Position numbers and translations under genes: made by a program. This document shows positions 33,159 to 43,391 of a stretch of DNA of 64,000 bases, piece by piece. Source of the DNA: Aporhodopirellula rubra (GTDB lineage: Bacteria > Planctomycetota > Planctomycetia > Pirellulales > Pirellulaceae); the NCBI RefSeq assembly GCF_014192335.1, contig NZ_JACHXU010000002.1:327347-391346 (forward strand), written 5' to 3'. The stretch's first letter is position 1, and each line of letters starts with the position of its first letter. The notes beneath the pieces are model-generated. The model had not been told where the DNA came from, made no database searches, and saw only the letters and a list, made by a program, of their open reading frames with translations.

Positions 33159-34646
33159 ATGAAAATCCGTATGCCCAAAGTGCCCATGAAGTGGGTTTGG
33201 TTAGTCGCCACGCTGATACTTGTGATCGTCGGTGGTTTCACCTGGCAGCGTTGGTTCCCGGCCACGAAGGCGTGGGTCGATCAAACCGCTGTTTCGTTCC
33301 GCAACAGCGGCGGCGAATCGCACGAGGGTGAGGCGGCTGGCGAGGTTGATCCTCATGCCGGTCACGATCACGCGGCCCACGCCGGGCATGACGCAGCGAC
33401 TTCGTTAGAACTGTCAAAGCAAGCGATCCGCAACATTGGATTGTCCGACGAAACGATCCGCCCGATCAAGTTGGAAACCTTCCGCCGCTCCATCACGGTG
33501 CCTGCTGTCGTCGTCGAGCGTCCTGGTCGCTCTCGAGTCCAAGTTGCGACGCCGATGACCGGCGTCGTCACGCACGTTCATGCCGTGCAAGGCGAAGCGG
33601 TCGAGCCGGGAAGTCTGCTGTTCCAGATTCGCTTGACACACGAAGACCTTGTCAATGCACAGACCGACTTCGTCCGCACACTCGGTGAACTAGATGTCGA
33701 GAATCGTGAGATTGCACGTTTACAACAGGTCACACGAAGTGGTGCGGTCGCTGGCAAAGTGCTGCTGGAACGGGAGTACTCCCGAGACAAGCTGAATGCA
33801 AATCTGGGCGCACAGCGCGAATCCCTTCGATTACACGGCTTGTCGGATAATCAAGTCACGCAAATCGAACGCGAGCGACGACTGCTTCGTGAGCTACAAA
33901 TCTTCGCACCGAGCGTCGATAGCCACGGTGAGGAAGAATTGCGGTTAACCCAGCATGTCATTCAAGCGAGTTACGTCAAGGCCGACCAGAACAATCACAC
34001 TGGCCCATTGATCTTGCAAGACTTGGCCGTGCATAAAGGCCAGTCTATCAATGCGGGAGAAACGCTCTGCATCCTAACGGACTACGACGAACTGTTCATC
34101 GAAGGACTCGCGTTCGAGCAAGACATCAAGCAACTTCGGAGAGCGTCGCAAAACGGCTGGAAAGTCGATGCGATCTTGGAGGAACCAGGTTCCGAATCTC
34201 GTGTGATCGAAGGCTTGGAAATGGCGTACCTCGCCAATCAAGTCGATGCCCAGTCGCGAACGTTGAACTTCTACGTTCGCCTTCCCAACGAAGTCGCCAA
34301 AGATCATCGCGCCGACGGCAATCGTTATGTCGAATGGCGTTACGTTCCCGGTCAACGGATGCAGTTGCGAGTACCGGTCGAAGAAATGCCGGAACAGATC
34401 GTGGTGCCTGTCGAGGCGGTGGCGAGCGAAGGAGCGGAAACTTTCGTGTTTCAGCAGAACGGCAGTCACTTCGATCGCGTGCCGGTACATGTGAAGTACC
34501 GGGATCAGTATTCCGCCGTGATCGACAACGACGGATCGTTGTTCCCCGGTGACGTCATCGCAATGCGTGGCGCTCATCAGATGCAAATGGCTCTCAAAAA
34601 CAAGTCTGGCGGTGGAGTTGATCCACACGCGGGCCACAACCACTAA
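33159..34646 (+). CDS. Efflux RND periplasmic adaptor, His-rich type
   Basis: A 495-residue membrane-fusion protein. A membrane anchor is at about 11-31 (WVWLVATLILVIVGGFTW). A His-rich stretch follows (about 65-85, DPHAGHDHAAHAGHDAA), then the adaptor core: VERPGRSRVQVATPMTGVV (lipoyl half), a helical hairpin at about 160-250, and later AVHKGQSINAGETLCILTDY and a beta-barrel region. It ends GVDPHAGHNH, a second His run. There is no CxMHP domain, unlike the adaptors at 11518 and 50677. The pump starts 11 nt after the stop. Confidence 0.88.
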   Translation: MKIRMPKVPMKWVWLVATLILVIVGGFTWQRWFPATKAWVDQTAVSFRNSGGESHEGEAAGEVDPHAGHDHAAHAGHDAATSLELSKQAIRNIGLSDETIRPIKLETFRRSITVPAVVVERPGRSRVQVATPMTGVVTHVHAVQGEAVEPGSLLFQIRLTHEDLVNAQTDFVRTLGELDVENREIARLQQVTRSGAVAGKVLLEREYSRDKLNANLGAQRESLRLHGLSDNQVTQIERERRLLRELQIFAPSVDSHGEEELRLTQHVIQASYVKADQNNHTGPLILQDLAVHKGQSINAGETLCILTDYDELFIEGLAFEQDIKQLRRASQNGWKVDAILEEPGSESRVIEGLEMAYLANQVDAQSRTLNFYVRLPNEVAKDHRADGNRYVEWRYVPGQRMQLRVPVEEMPEQIVVPVEAVASEGAETFVFQQNGSHFDRVPVHVKYRDQYSAVIDNDGSLFPGDVIAMRGAHQMQMALKNKSGGGVDPHAGHNH

Positions 34647-34657
34647 AGGGCCATATC

Positions 34658-37600
34658 ATGCTTAACTCAATCATTCGATTTGCGCTCAAACAACGCTTGC
34701 TTGTCATCGCCGTTGCCCTGTTCCTGGTGGGATTCGGGACTTGGCAGGCGATGCAGGCTCCAATTGACGTTTTCCCTGACCTGAACCGCCCTCGTGTAGT
34801 CATCATGACCGAGGCACCAGGACTGGCACCGGAGGAAGTCGAAACGCTCGTGACGTTTCCAATCGAAACGGCAGTCAACGGAGCGAATGGCGTACAGGCC
34901 GTTCGCAGTGCGTCGGGCGTTGGCATTTCGGTCATCTATGTCGAGTTCGATTGGAACACGGACATCTACAACGACCGTCAAATCGTCGCCGAGCGGTTGC
35001 AACTCGTTCAAGAACGGATGCCGGAAGGCGTCAAGCCAACGCTCGCGCCGATCTCTTCCATCATGGGTCAAATCCTGATGCTGGGAATGTGGAGCAACGA
35101 CGGTGCAACCGAACCGCTGGAACTGCGAACACTCGGCGACTGGGTGGTACGCCAACGATTGCTGACGATCCCTGGTGTGTCGCAAGTGTTCACGATGGGC
35201 GGTGGTCGCAAGCAGTTTCAAGTGCTTGTTGATCCCGACGCAATGTTGCGGTTCGGTGTCGCTCTGCACGAAGTCAAGCAAGCGGTGCAAAACAGTAACG
35301 AGAACGCAACGGGAGGCTATCTGGACGAACAGGGGCCGAATGAGTTGCTCGTTCGCGGGCTTGGTCGTGTCCAGAGTATCGAAGACCTGCAAAAGGTCGT
35401 CGTCACGATGAAGGAAGGCCGACCGATCGCGTTAGGGCAAATCGCTCGTGTCGTCGAAGGCCCGCAAGTCAAACGCGGCGATAGTTCGGCATGGGTGCGA
35501 GATGAAGACGGGCAGTACAGTGGCGGACCGGCGGTCATTCTTACGATCAACAAGCAACCGGGTGCCGACACGCGGCGAGTGACTGAGGATGTGATGGCGG
35601 CCATTGAGGAATTACGGCCTTCTTTGCCGGGTGATCTTCGCATCGAACCACTCTACACGCAAAAGTCATTCATCGACCGTGCGATCGAGAACGTCGTCGA
35701 AGCTTTGCGAGACGGCGGCATCTTGGTTGTTATCATTCTGTTCCTGTTCCTGATGAATGTTCGCACGACGTTCATCACACTCACTGCGATTCCGTTGTCG
35801 TTGGTGATGACAGCGATCGTTTTCGCGATCTTCGGATTGTCGATCAACACGATGACCCTGGGTGGTTTGGCCGTTGCCATCGGCGAACTGGTCGATGATG
35901 CGATCGTGGATGTCGAGAACATCTATCGGCGACTTAAAGAGAACCGGGCGAGCGATAATCCCAAGCATCCATTGCTGGTCGTTTTCCGAGCCAGTATCGA
36001 GATTCGTAATTCGATTGTGTTCGGCACGATGATCGTCATCCTCGTATTCCTGCCACTTTTCGCGCTTTCTGGCATGGAAGGACGTTTGTTCGCTCCGCTG
36101 GGTGTCGCCTATATCGTTTCGATCCTGTCGTCGCTGCTTGTGTCGCTGACCGTCACGCCTGTACTGTCGTATTGGCTGCTCGGTAAACAAAAGCTCAAGG
36201 GACACGAGAAAGACGGTTTCGTCCTGCGAGGCATCAAGTGGATTGGCGACAAAGTCATCCGCTTCAGTTTGACGGTTCCTCGCTTCAATCTAGCCGTCAC
36301 AGCCGTACTGGTCGCACTGGCCGGGATGTTCCTGATGAGTCTCGAACGCGACTTCCTGCCGCCGTTCAATGAAGGAGCCGTGCAACTCAACGTCGTCTTG
36401 CCGCCGGGAACTTCACTGGCTACTTCCAACGACATTTCTGGCCGCGTCGAAACTCGATTGCGAGAGATTGAAGACATCGAAGGATTCATTCGACGTACAG
36501 GACGCGCTGAGTTAGACGAACACGCCGAGGGCGTGAATATGAGTGAGTTCATCTTGGAACTCGATCCCGAGTCGCCGCGTTCCCGCGAAGAACAGCTTGA
36601 AGAAATCCGCGAAGCGATGGCGGATATTCCCGGCATCGTCACTGCGGTCGAGCAACCAATCGCTCACTTGATCTCGCACATGATCTCAGGTGTGAAGGCG
36701 CAAATTGGCATCAAGATTTACGGTGACGATCTTGACATGCTCAGGCGTAAGGCAGGCGAGATGGAAGCGGCGATGAAGGCAGTGCCCGGAACCAAGGATG
36801 TGCTGGTCGAACCGCAGGTCATCATCCCGCAACTACGGATCGAACTCGATCGTGACAAGCTGTTGCTCTACGGGCTCAGTGCCGTTGAAGTCAACGAGTT
36901 CATCGAAACGGCTCTCAACGGACAAGTCGTTTCCGAAATCCTGATCGGCCAACGCACATTCGATTTGATGCTGCGTCTTGATGAGGATTACCGCGAGAAC
37001 ATGCAAACGCTCAAGCGGTTGACGATCGACCTTGCCGACGGCGGCAAATTGCCCTTGGAATCGGTCGCAAACATTTACGAATCAGGCGGCCCGAACACAA
37101 TCAATCGCGAAGACGTTCGTCGCCGGATCGTGTTGCAATGCAACGTCTCCGAGCGTGGCGTGGTCGATGTGGTGCAAGACATACAAAAGAAGGTCCAACC
37201 CATCGTCGAGTCGTTGCCGCCGGGATACTTCGTTCAGTACAGCGGTCAGTTTGAAAGCCAGCAATCCGCATCGCGCGTCATCGGCATCCTGTTCGCCGTT
37301 TCGTTGGTGGGCGTGTTCTTGGTGCTGTACACGATGTTCCGCAGTGTCAACCTCTCGTTACAAGTGATGATGGCTCTGCCAATGGCGTTCATCGGTTCGG
37401 TGATCGCGTTGGTCGTCACAGGCCAAACGCTGACCGTCGCTGCGATGGTCGGGTTCATCTCACTAGCCGGGATCGCATCGCGAAACGGAATCTTGTTGTT
37501 GAACCATTACCTGCACCTCGTCCAGCACGAAGGTGAAGACTGGACAAAGGAAATGATCGTTCGAGCCGGGCTGGAACGACTCGCCCCCGTATTGATGACG

Positions 37601-37909
37601 GCTCTGACGTCCGGCATCGGCCTGGTGCCGCTGGTCATGGCGGCCGGTGAGCCGGGTAAGGAAATCCTGTATCCAGTTGCGACCGTGATTCTCGGCGGAT
37701 TGATTAGCTCGACGCTTCTCGACTTCTTTGTCCACCCGGCATTGTTCTGGCTGATCGGATTGAAGGCCGCCGAACGAGTTGTCAGCGAATCGAAAACTGA
37801 CATTCCTCTGATTGAAGAGTCCAAAGACGAGGAATCTCACCAACAATTCAACCACTCTCGGTCAAGGACGACAGAGACCTCCCAACCCCTTTCCGAGCCC
37901 GTGACCTAA
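34658..37909 (+). CDS. Heavy-metal RND pump (HME family, AVAIGELVDDAIVDVEN type)
   Basis: A 1083-residue inner-membrane pump of the HME-RND family. The first helix is FALKQRLLVIAVALFLV; PIDVFPDLNRP and the porter domains follow. The TM4 motif is AVAIGELVDDAIVDVEN (about 404-420), the ELVDDA subgroup, which differs from both the DFG (CzcA) and IGTMVDM (CusA) groups in this window. The second half ends with GIASRNGILLLNHY and EPGKEILYPVATVILGG. A short acid-rich tail follows. The adaptor is directly upstream. The substrate of this subgroup is not certain from sequence. Confidence 0.92.
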   Translation: MLNSIIRFALKQRLLVIAVALFLVGFGTWQAMQAPIDVFPDLNRPRVVIMTEAPGLAPEEVETLVTFPIETAVNGANGVQAVRSASGVGISVIYVEFDWNTDIYNDRQIVAERLQLVQERMPEGVKPTLAPISSIMGQILMLGMWSNDGATEPLELRTLGDWVVRQRLLTIPGVSQVFTMGGGRKQFQVLVDPDAMLRFGVALHEVKQAVQNSNENATGGYLDEQGPNELLVRGLGRVQSIEDLQKVVVTMKEGRPIALGQIARVVEGPQVKRGDSSAWVRDEDGQYSGGPAVILTINKQPGADTRRVTEDVMAAIEELRPSLPGDLRIEPLYTQKSFIDRAIENVVEALRDGGILVVIILFLFLMNVRTTFITLTAIPLSLVMTAIVFAIFGLSINTMTLGGLAVAIGELVDDAIVDVENIYRRLKENRASDNPKHPLLVVFRASIEIRNSIVFGTMIVILVFLPLFALSGMEGRLFAPLGVAYIVSILSSLLVSLTVTPVLSYWLLGKQKLKGHEKDGFVLRGIKWIGDKVIRFSLTVPRFNLAVTAVLVALAGMFLMSLERDFLPPFNEGAVQLNVVLPPGTSLATSNDISGRVETRLREIEDIEGFIRRTGRAELDEHAEGVNMSEFILELDPESPRSREEQLEEIREAMADIPGIVTAVEQPIAHLISHMISGVKAQIGIKIYGDDLDMLRRKAGEMEAAMKAVPGTKDVLVEPQVIIPQLRIELDRDKLLLYGLSAVEVNEFIETALNGQVVSEILIGQRTFDLMLRLDEDYRENMQTLKRLTIDLADGGKLPLESVANIYESGGPNTINREDVRRRIVLQCNVSERGVVDVVQDIQKKVQPIVESLPPGYFVQYSGQFESQQSASRVIGILFAVSLVGVFLVLYTMFRSVNLSLQVMMALPMAFIGSVIALVVTGQTLTVAAMVGFISLAGIASRNGILLLNHYLHLVQHEGEDWTKEMIVRAGLERLAPVLMTALTSGIGLVPLVMAAGEPGKEILYPVATVILGGLISSTLLDFFVHPALFWLIGLKAAERVVSESKTDIPLIEESKDEESHQQFNHSRSRTTETSQPLSEPVT

Positions 37910-37949
37910 GACAGGAAGCGAACGGATCATTTTCCAAAAGGAAAGTTTT

Positions 37950-38618
37950 ATGTTGAAACGAATTTCAAAACTACTGTGCTTCGTTGCACTCGCATCGGTT
38001 GGCAGCGTTGCCAGTGCCGAAGAGTCGATCGCATTCTGCTTGCCTGAGTGGAAAGAAATGCACTTCGACGATTCAGCCAAAGCGCAACAACACCTTGCCG
38101 CCGTAAAAAAGCTCGGCTGTGAAGCCAAGATCGACAACCACGGTGGACACACCGATGTGGTTTATCGGTCACCGAAATGGAAAAGCATGGAAGTTGCCGA
38201 CGACAAGCTTGCTCACCAATGGGAATCTTGGCTCAAGAAGGCAGGATTCGAGACTCTTCACGGTCACGCGGCGGATCACGGTGGCGACGCTCATGCTGGG
38301 CATGAAGGGCACGACCACGCGGCACACGATCACGATCACGCCGGACATAGCCACGGTCCCGGACAAGTCGAAGAGGTCAACTATCGCATCACTGATTGGA
38401 AGACCATTCACATTGAAAACCAAGAACAGCTCGCGGAACTGACCGCGATGTTGAAGGGACTCGGATGCGAGTTGAAAAGCTCACAGCATTCCGGCCACGC
38501 CGACCTAAGTTTCCGCTGTCCGCAATGGAAACACATCGAAGTCGGATCACATCAAGTTGCCACCACGTGGGAACAGTGGCTCGCGAAAACGGGCTTCGAG
38601 GTCAAACACTCTCACTAA
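37950..38618 (+). CDS. Secreted protein with two repeated domains joined by a His-rich linker
   Basis: A 222-residue exported protein (signal peptide MLKRISKLLCFVALASVGSVASA; AAAGGAA upstream of the ATG). Two copies of a domain of about 75 residues (about 29-103 and 147-222) align: W-K-x-[MI]-H, then KLGCEAKIDNHGGHTDVVYR against GLGCELKSSQHSGHADLSFR, then P-x-W-K and a W..WL-K element. The linker (about 104-140) is His-rich (HAGHEGHDHAAHDHDHAG). One Cys and a GH dyad are kept in each copy, a plausible metal site. Not recognised as a known family. Confidence 0.75.
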   Translation: MLKRISKLLCFVALASVGSVASAEESIAFCLPEWKEMHFDDSAKAQQHLAAVKKLGCEAKIDNHGGHTDVVYRSPKWKSMEVADDKLAHQWESWLKKAGFETLHGHAADHGGDAHAGHEGHDHAAHDHDHAGHSHGPGQVEEVNYRITDWKTIHIENQEQLAELTAMLKGLGCELKSSQHSGHADLSFRCPQWKHIEVGSHQVATTWEQWLAKTGFEVKHSH

Positions 38619-38668
38619 CCACTTCCTCGCAATCTCCATTTACCCAACCCCCTCCCAAGAGAAATCAA

Positions 38669-39196
38669 ATGAAACTAACAAACACTTTTTACACGCTTGC
38701 ACTTGCATCCATGACCTTCGGCCTTGTCGGCTGCAAAGACGGGGGAACGACCGTTGAAACATCGGCACCTCCGGCGACCGTCGATGCCCATGACGATCAC
38801 GAAGGTCATGCTCACCCGACCGAAGGACCGCATCACGGCGGCTTGATTGAACTCGGCAACGAAGAATACCACGCCGAACTCGTTCACGACGAAGACTCAG
38901 GTTCAGTGACGATCTATGTGCTCAACGCCGCCGCGACCGAGCAAATCCCGATCGAATCGACTGAAATCACGATCAACGTCAAGCACGACGGCAAGCCAGA
39001 GCAGTTCAAACTGGCTGCTTCGCCTGATGCAACCGACCCGCAAGGAAAGTCGTCACGCTTCGTCTCCACCGACGCGGAACTCGGCGAACACCTCGACGAT
39101 GAAGGAGCCGATCCGAAACTAGTTCTCACGATCAACGGAAAATCGTTTCGAGGGACGATCGAGCACGACCATGACCACGAAGGTCACGATCACTAA
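38669..39196 (+). CDS. Lipoprotein with GPHHGG domain and His-rich ends
   Basis: A 175-residue lipoprotein from ATG 38669, lipobox GLVGC (Cys22). A His/Asp stretch (DAHDDHEGHAHP) is followed by EGPHHGGLIELGNEEYHAEL and a beta-rich domain (about 55-165), and it ends EHDHDHEGHDH. The same GPHGG...GN..EA/E-type domain starts the mature parts of the proteins at 9031-9924 and 56441-57571. It probably binds copper-type metal in the periplasm and may feed the pump encoded upstream. Confidence 0.75.
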   Translation: MKLTNTFYTLALASMTFGLVGCKDGGTTVETSAPPATVDAHDDHEGHAHPTEGPHHGGLIELGNEEYHAELVHDEDSGSVTIYVLNAAATEQIPIESTEITINVKHDGKPEQFKLAASPDATDPQGKSSRFVSTDAELGEHLDDEGADPKLVLTINGKSFRGTIEHDHDHEGHDH

Positions 39197-39215
39197 GAAA
39201 TGATGATTGGAGATT

Positions 39216-39241
39216 GCAGATTGGACAATTCTCCAATCTGC
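39216..39241. repeat. Perfect 10-bp inverted repeat
   Basis: GCAGATTGGA (39216-39225) and TCCAATCTGC (39232-39241), loop CAATTC. AATCTGCG recurs at 39248-39255. Lies between two genes of one operon; may be a terminator-like or REP-like hairpin. Confidence 0.6.
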
Positions 39242-39343
39242 GTTCTTCAATCTGCGATCAACAATCTCGAATCATCAATTCCCATACGCCGGGGTGGAAT
39301 CTGATGACACAACTTCTCTCGGCAATCAAAAGGAATGACGACG

Positions 39344-40126
39344 ATGAAACGGATTTTCAATCAAACGACGATCGCACTGACGATGACACTGGTAACCGCT
39401 TGTTTCGCGATGGCCCAAACCGCTCACGCGGCAAGTCCTGCTCAGCAAGCGATTCAAGCAGCCGAAGCCAACAACCAGTTTGCCTTCGTGATGTTCTATC
39501 GCGGCAACGATGCGGCGACGAAAACAATGCACGGAACGCTGCAGTCAACACTGGCCAACCGGCAAGACGCCGTGCTCGTGCCTGTGCAAATTGGTAACGT
39601 TGCCGAGCAAGCCTTGGTCAAACAGTTCGACGCAACCCGAATGCCGATGCCAGCGGTTGCCACCCTCGCACCCAACGGAGCGGTATGCAGCGTTTTCCCA
39701 CGACGAATCACGGCACAGCAAGCGGGTGCCGCGATCGTTTCGCCTGGACAGACGCAAATCCTAAAGGCGCTGCAAGATCGCAAGCTCGTGTTGCTGTGTG
39801 CTCAACCCACTGCCGGTGCCCCGGTTCCCGTTGGTGTTCAACAATTTCAAGCCGACGCACTGTACGCCTCTCGAACCGAAGTCGTCACCGTTTTGGCGAA
39901 CGATCCTGCCGAGGCTGAGTTCTTGACCAAGATCGGAGTGAAACCAGGCAACCCGACACCCGTTGTTGCATTCATGGCACCTCCAGGCGTCATGGTTGGC
40001 ACCTTCAATGCTAACGTCAGTTTCGATGTGTTGGCTGAGAAGTTAGCCGCCGCCGGCAAATGCTGCGACGACGAAAACTGCAAGCACCACAAATCGGCCC
40101 AGGCTTCGCAACCAGCACGACGCTAG
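39344..40126 (+). CDS. Secreted thioredoxin-like protein with Cys/His tail
   Basis: A 260-residue exported protein starting at ATG 39344 (AAAGGA eight or more nt upstream; ATG 39335 is too close). Signal peptide (about 1-29). Two thioredoxin-fold halves can be read: [11 protein letters not shown] then [20 protein letters not shown] and [13 protein letters not shown]; the usual CxxC is missing, so no redox role is apparent. The end is [13 protein letters not shown], a likely metal ligand set. It precedes an ABC exporter (permease at 40182, ATPase at 41480) and may work with it. Confidence 0.7.
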   Translation: MKRIFNQTTIALTMTLVTACFAMAQTAHAASPAQQAIQAAEANNQFAFVMFYRGNDAATKTMHGTLQSTLANRQDAVLVPVQIGNVAEQALVKQFDATRMPMPAVATLAPNGAVCSVFPRRITAQQAGAAIVSPGQTQILKALQDRKLVLLCAQPTAGAPVPVGVQQFQADALYASRTEVVTVLANDPAEAEFLTKIGVKPGNPTPVVAFMAPPGVMVGTFNANVSFDVLAEKLAAAGKCCDDENCKHHKSAQASQPARR

Positions 40127-40181
40127 TGCTCCTGGTCGGCAATCTCCACCCAACAACCTTCAACTAAACGGAACGGACTCC

Positions 40182-41411
40182 ATGAAACTTCGTCACTTAA
40201 TATGGAAAGAACTCTGGCAACGGCCGACGCCGATGCTCACCAGTTTGCTGGCCGTCACGCTTGGCGTCACAGCGCTTGTTGCAATTCAGAACATCACCGT
40301 TTTTTCAGAACGCAAGATCGCTGGTGACATGGAGTCGCTCGGTGCGAACGTCTTGGTGCTGCCACCCAGCGTCACGCTGCAAGACTATTACGGTGCCGAC
40401 ATGCACGGGCATACGATGCCCGAGGAATACGTCACCCGTCTCGCACTGGCTCGATTGCCCGGTGTTGAGAACCTTGCTCCCAAGTTGTGCGTCGAGGCGG
40501 ACGTGGACACGATTCCCGTCACACTGACCGGCATCCTGCCCAAAAGTGAGTTTCAAGCTAAAGCCTCTTGGCAGGGACTCGGTATGTTGGGCAATGCGGT
40601 TGGTAGTGATCGCGGTTGTTGTGCCACTGCCGCTGACACCGGCCAAGCCGACAACGATCCTAACTCGTTGGCGACGACACGCACCATCGCCGAACTGGGC
40701 GATCGCGATGTGATCCTCGGACGCGATCTCGCCAGCCAACTTGGTGCGAAAACTGGCGATACGTTACCGCTACTTGGTGAAGATTTCACGGTCCTCACGG
40801 TGCTGCCTTCGACCGGGACGATCGACGACGGACGCATGTTTGCTCACTTGCACAGCGTCCAAGACTTGTCGGGTGCAGGGCCGGTGGTAAACGTCATCGA
40901 AATCATGGCATGCTGTGAAGACGCCGCTGGCGGTTTGATTACGAACCTGTCGGCCGAACTTCCTGAAACGCGAATCGTCACGATCGCGCAAGTGGTGCAA
41001 ACGCAGGTCGCAGTCAACGGTTTGATGTCGCGTCTGTCTTGGGTCTTTCTGTCGATCCTACTGTTGGTCGGTGGAGCGAGCATTGCCAGTGTGATGTATG
41101 CCAACGTGACGGAGCGTCGCAAAGAAATTGGAACGCTGATGGCAATCGGAGCCAGTCGCAATTTCGTAACCCAGATGTTTCTTGGTAAAGCCGCAATCTT
41201 GGGACTCGCCGGTGGCGCAGCGGGTTTCATCGTAGGCACGATTGTCGCCGCAGTACTGGGGCCACAGTTGCTGGGCATTCATGTACGTCCAATGCCGATG
41301 CTGCTGGGCGTGGGAATGGCATCGGCAACGATCGTCGCCGTCGTCGCCAGCCTACTGCCCGCCCGCCGAGCCGCTGGTCTCGATCCCTGCCTTGTTTTCA
41401 ACGACGCCTGA
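40182..41411 (+). CDS. MacB/FtsX-like ABC transporter permease with vicinal cysteines
   Basis: A 409-residue permease: N-terminal helix (about 17-38, [17 protein letters not shown]), a large periplasmic domain (about 40-285) and three C-terminal helices with the FtsX mark [20 protein letters not shown]. The periplasmic domain contains two vicinal cysteine pairs, Cys146-Cys147 (SDRGCCATA) and Cys244-Cys245 (IMACCEDAA), which are unusual for the family and may bind metal. With the ATPase at 41480 it should form a MacB-like exporter or a mechanotransmission complex. The partner protein at 39344 ends in [10 protein letters not shown]. Confidence 0.85.
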   Translation: MKLRHLIWKELWQRPTPMLTSLLAVTLGVTALVAIQNITVFSERKIAGDMESLGANVLVLPPSVTLQDYYGADMHGHTMPEEYVTRLALARLPGVENLAPKLCVEADVDTIPVTLTGILPKSEFQAKASWQGLGMLGNAVGSDRGCCATAADTGQADNDPNSLATTRTIAELGDRDVILGRDLASQLGAKTGDTLPLLGEDFTVLTVLPSTGTIDDGRMFAHLHSVQDLSGAGPVVNVIEIMACCEDAAGGLITNLSAELPETRIVTIAQVVQTQVAVNGLMSRLSWVFLSILLLVGGASIASVMYANVTERRKEIGTLMAIGASRNFVTQMFLGKAAILGLAGGAAGFIVGTIVAAVLGPQLLGIHVRPMPMLLGVGMASATIVAVVASLLPARRAAGLDPCLVFNDA

Positions 41412-41479
41412 TCGCTGCGTCGCGTGATCAAAAGATCGTACTTCCAAAATCAAAAACACAAATCAAATCGAACCAAAAC

Positions 41480-42163
41480 ATGTATCAACTCAGTTCCGTT
41501 ACCCAGACCTACGAACGTCGAGGCCAGATCGTCACGGCGCTCGACAACGCCGACCTCACGATTCCCGACAACGACTTCATTGCAATCGTTGGCCCCAGCG
41601 GCAGTGGCAAGACCACGTTGCTATCCGTCCTCGGTGGAATGCTCGCACCGTCAACGGGCGACGTGATGCTTGATGGCCAGTCGTTGTATGACCTGTCGGT
41701 GGAAGAACGCACGGCGTTACGAGGCCAAAAGATCGGATTCGTCTTTCAGTCGTTCAATTTGATCTCGTGGCTGACCGCTCGCGAGAACGTGCAAATCCCA
41801 CTGATGTTGTCTGGCAAAACGGCCAAGCAACAAGAAGAGCGTGCGATGGAGATGCTCGACCGTGTCGGCTTGTCCGATCGAACCGATCACCGTCCGTCGG
41901 AAATGAGCCAAGGACAACAGCAACGAGTCGCGTTGGCAAGGACACTCGCCAACGATCCGCAAATCATCCTGGCCGATGAACCGACAGGAAACCTCGATTC
42001 AGAAACCCGCCAGCAGGTGATGAATTACCTGAATGAATTTCACCAAGACGGGCGAACGATCGTCATGGTCACCCACGACGCCGACACCGCCGCGTTCGCA
42101 CACCGCACGATACGACTCGTCGCTGGAGTTACCCATGAGGTTTCGATGGCAAGAGCCGCTTAA
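41480..42163 (+). CDS. ABC transporter ATP-binding protein (LolD/MacB type)
   Basis: A 227-residue ATPase. Walker A GPSGSGKT (residues 38-45), Q-loop FQSFNL, signature MSQGQQQR (about 140; a slight variant of LSGGQ) and Walker [16 protein letters not shown] (about 160-175), H-loop VTHD. It pairs with the FtsX-like permease just upstream. The length is typical of the LolD/FtsE/MacB group. It is the energising subunit of the exporter. Confidence 0.95.
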   Translation: MYQLSSVTQTYERRGQIVTALDNADLTIPDNDFIAIVGPSGSGKTTLLSVLGGMLAPSTGDVMLDGQSLYDLSVEERTALRGQKIGFVFQSFNLISWLTARENVQIPLMLSGKTAKQQEERAMEMLDRVGLSDRTDHRPSEMSQGQQQRVALARTLANDPQIILADEPTGNLDSETRQQVMNYLNEFHQDGRTIVMVTHDADTAAFAHRTIRLVAGVTHEVSMARAA

Positions 42164-42270
42164 GAAGAAGATGGGGAGAAAGGAAGTTGGGAGACAAGAA
42201 GAGTTTTCACCTTTCCCTGACTCCCAGTTCCCAACTCGAAAACTGCCGGCTGCCATTCAGCCGTCAGCTA

Positions 42271-42313
42271 GGTTCCCGGACCGCGTCACTCACCAGCCGA
42301 TGCACCGGGAACC
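42271..42313. terminator. Inverted repeat after the ABC ATPase gene
   Basis: GGTTCCCGG (42271-42279) and CCGGGAACC (42305-42313) pair perfectly and are followed by GTTTTG. Upstream, CGGCTG-ccatt-CAGCCG (about 42247-42263) forms another hairpin. Together they may end the ABC transcript. The stretch 42164-42270 shows no gene. Confidence 0.45.
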
Positions 42314-42361
42314 GTTTTGTACACAGCACTGCCGACTACTAAAAACGCAAGGTTAAACTCA

Positions 42362-43123
42362 ATGCCCCTCAGTGAAGAATTTGTCCGTTCGGGATCATGG
42401 CTGTTCCGCTGGCGGAGCTATTTGCCATTCGTTTTGCTGCCATTGATCCTGGTCGCGGCGATGCGCTATCCGGTCATTGAGTCGTATCCAAATCTGCATT
42501 TTGCGTGGAGTCTCTTTAGCCTCTGCGTGTCGTTGATCGGGTTATTCGTCCGTTGCCATGCGATCGGCCACGCCGCCGAAGGCACCTCCGGTCGAAACAC
42601 GAAATCGCAAGTCGCCGAGTCACTCAACACAACCGGTTTCTACTCGGTCGTGAGGCATCCGCTGTACCTGGGCAATTTCCTGATTGCACTTGGGATCGTG
42701 ATGCACTCGTTGGCACCGTGGCTGGTCGTGATCTACATCATGGCGTTCGCGTTGTACTACGAACGCATCATGTTTGCCGAGGAAGCGTTCCTGCGGCGTA
42801 AGTTTGGTCGTGACTTCATGGCTTGGTCAACTCAAACGCCAGCTTTTCTTCCGCGATTGCGTCAATGGAAGAAGGCTGAGGTTCCCATGGACTTCCCGAA
42901 AGTCATCCGTGCTGAGTCTGCGGCAGTCGCCGTGATCGCGTTCGCATTTCCGGCATTGGAATTTGTCATGCACCATGCAACCGAAGGTAGCGTCGCGATT
43001 GAGAACTCGTGGTACGCCCTGCTGGCATCGGGTGTTGTGTTGTACGCGGTCGCCCGCGTGATGAAGCGTCAACTGCGACGCTGGTTGAAGTATGAACGAA
43101 TTCTGTACGCGGCAGCAAAATGA
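42362..43123 (+). CDS. Isoprenylcysteine/phospholipid methyltransferase-like membrane protein
   Basis: A 253-residue membrane protein of the ICMT/PEMT family. It has about five to six helices, the conserved RHPLYLGNFLIALG (about 97-110) and the end pattern YYERIMFAEEAFLRRKFG then FMAWSTQTPAFLPR (about 137-170) that bind S-adenosylmethionine. An additional C-terminal part (about 175-253) adds two helices. The target could be a phospholipid or an isoprenyl-type compound and is not known. The stop overlaps the next start by 4 nt (ATGA), so it is in an operon with the BON gene. Its link to metal resistance is unclear. Confidence 0.8.
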   Translation: MPLSEEFVRSGSWLFRWRSYLPFVLLPLILVAAMRYPVIESYPNLHFAWSLFSLCVSLIGLFVRCHAIGHAAEGTSGRNTKSQVAESLNTTGFYSVVRHPLYLGNFLIALGIVMHSLAPWLVVIYIMAFALYYERIMFAEEAFLRRKFGRDFMAWSTQTPAFLPRLRQWKKAEVPMDFPKVIRAESAAVAVIAFAFPALEFVMHHATEGSVAIENSWYALLASGVVLYAVARVMKRQLRRWLKYERILYAAAK

Positions 43124-43353
43124 CCGATGGCAAGAATCAAATGCGATGGCAGGAAACGTTGGACGCAAAGGTGGAGCGAATTGTTCGCAAATTTGGCTTT
43201 GACAACGTCTGCGTTTCAAGCATCAAAGCCGGGCATGTCGAGTTGACCGGCACGGTTAGCGATATCAATGACCGCGCCTTGATTGTCGCTATCGCTCGAA
43301 CAACACCGGGCGTTCAACAGTTCAGCATTGAGATCAAGATCGAAAACGACTGA
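43120..43353 (+). CDS. Small BON-domain-like protein
   Basis: A 77-residue protein that looks like a single BON domain: the VERIVRKFG helix, then AGHVELTGTVSDINDRALIV and TTPGVQQFSIEI. No signal peptide is visible, so it is likely cytoplasmic or membrane-associated. BON domains bind lipid or peptidoglycan in other proteins. It overlaps the methyltransferase gene by 4 nt, and the HtrA gene follows after 38 nt. Confidence 0.75.
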   Translation: MTDGKNQMRWQETLDAKVERIVRKFGFDNVCVSSIKAGHVELTGTVSDINDRALIVAIARTTPGVQQFSIEIKIEND

Positions 43354-43391
43354 GTACGGAAACCACACAAACATATCGGAGTTCCATCATC

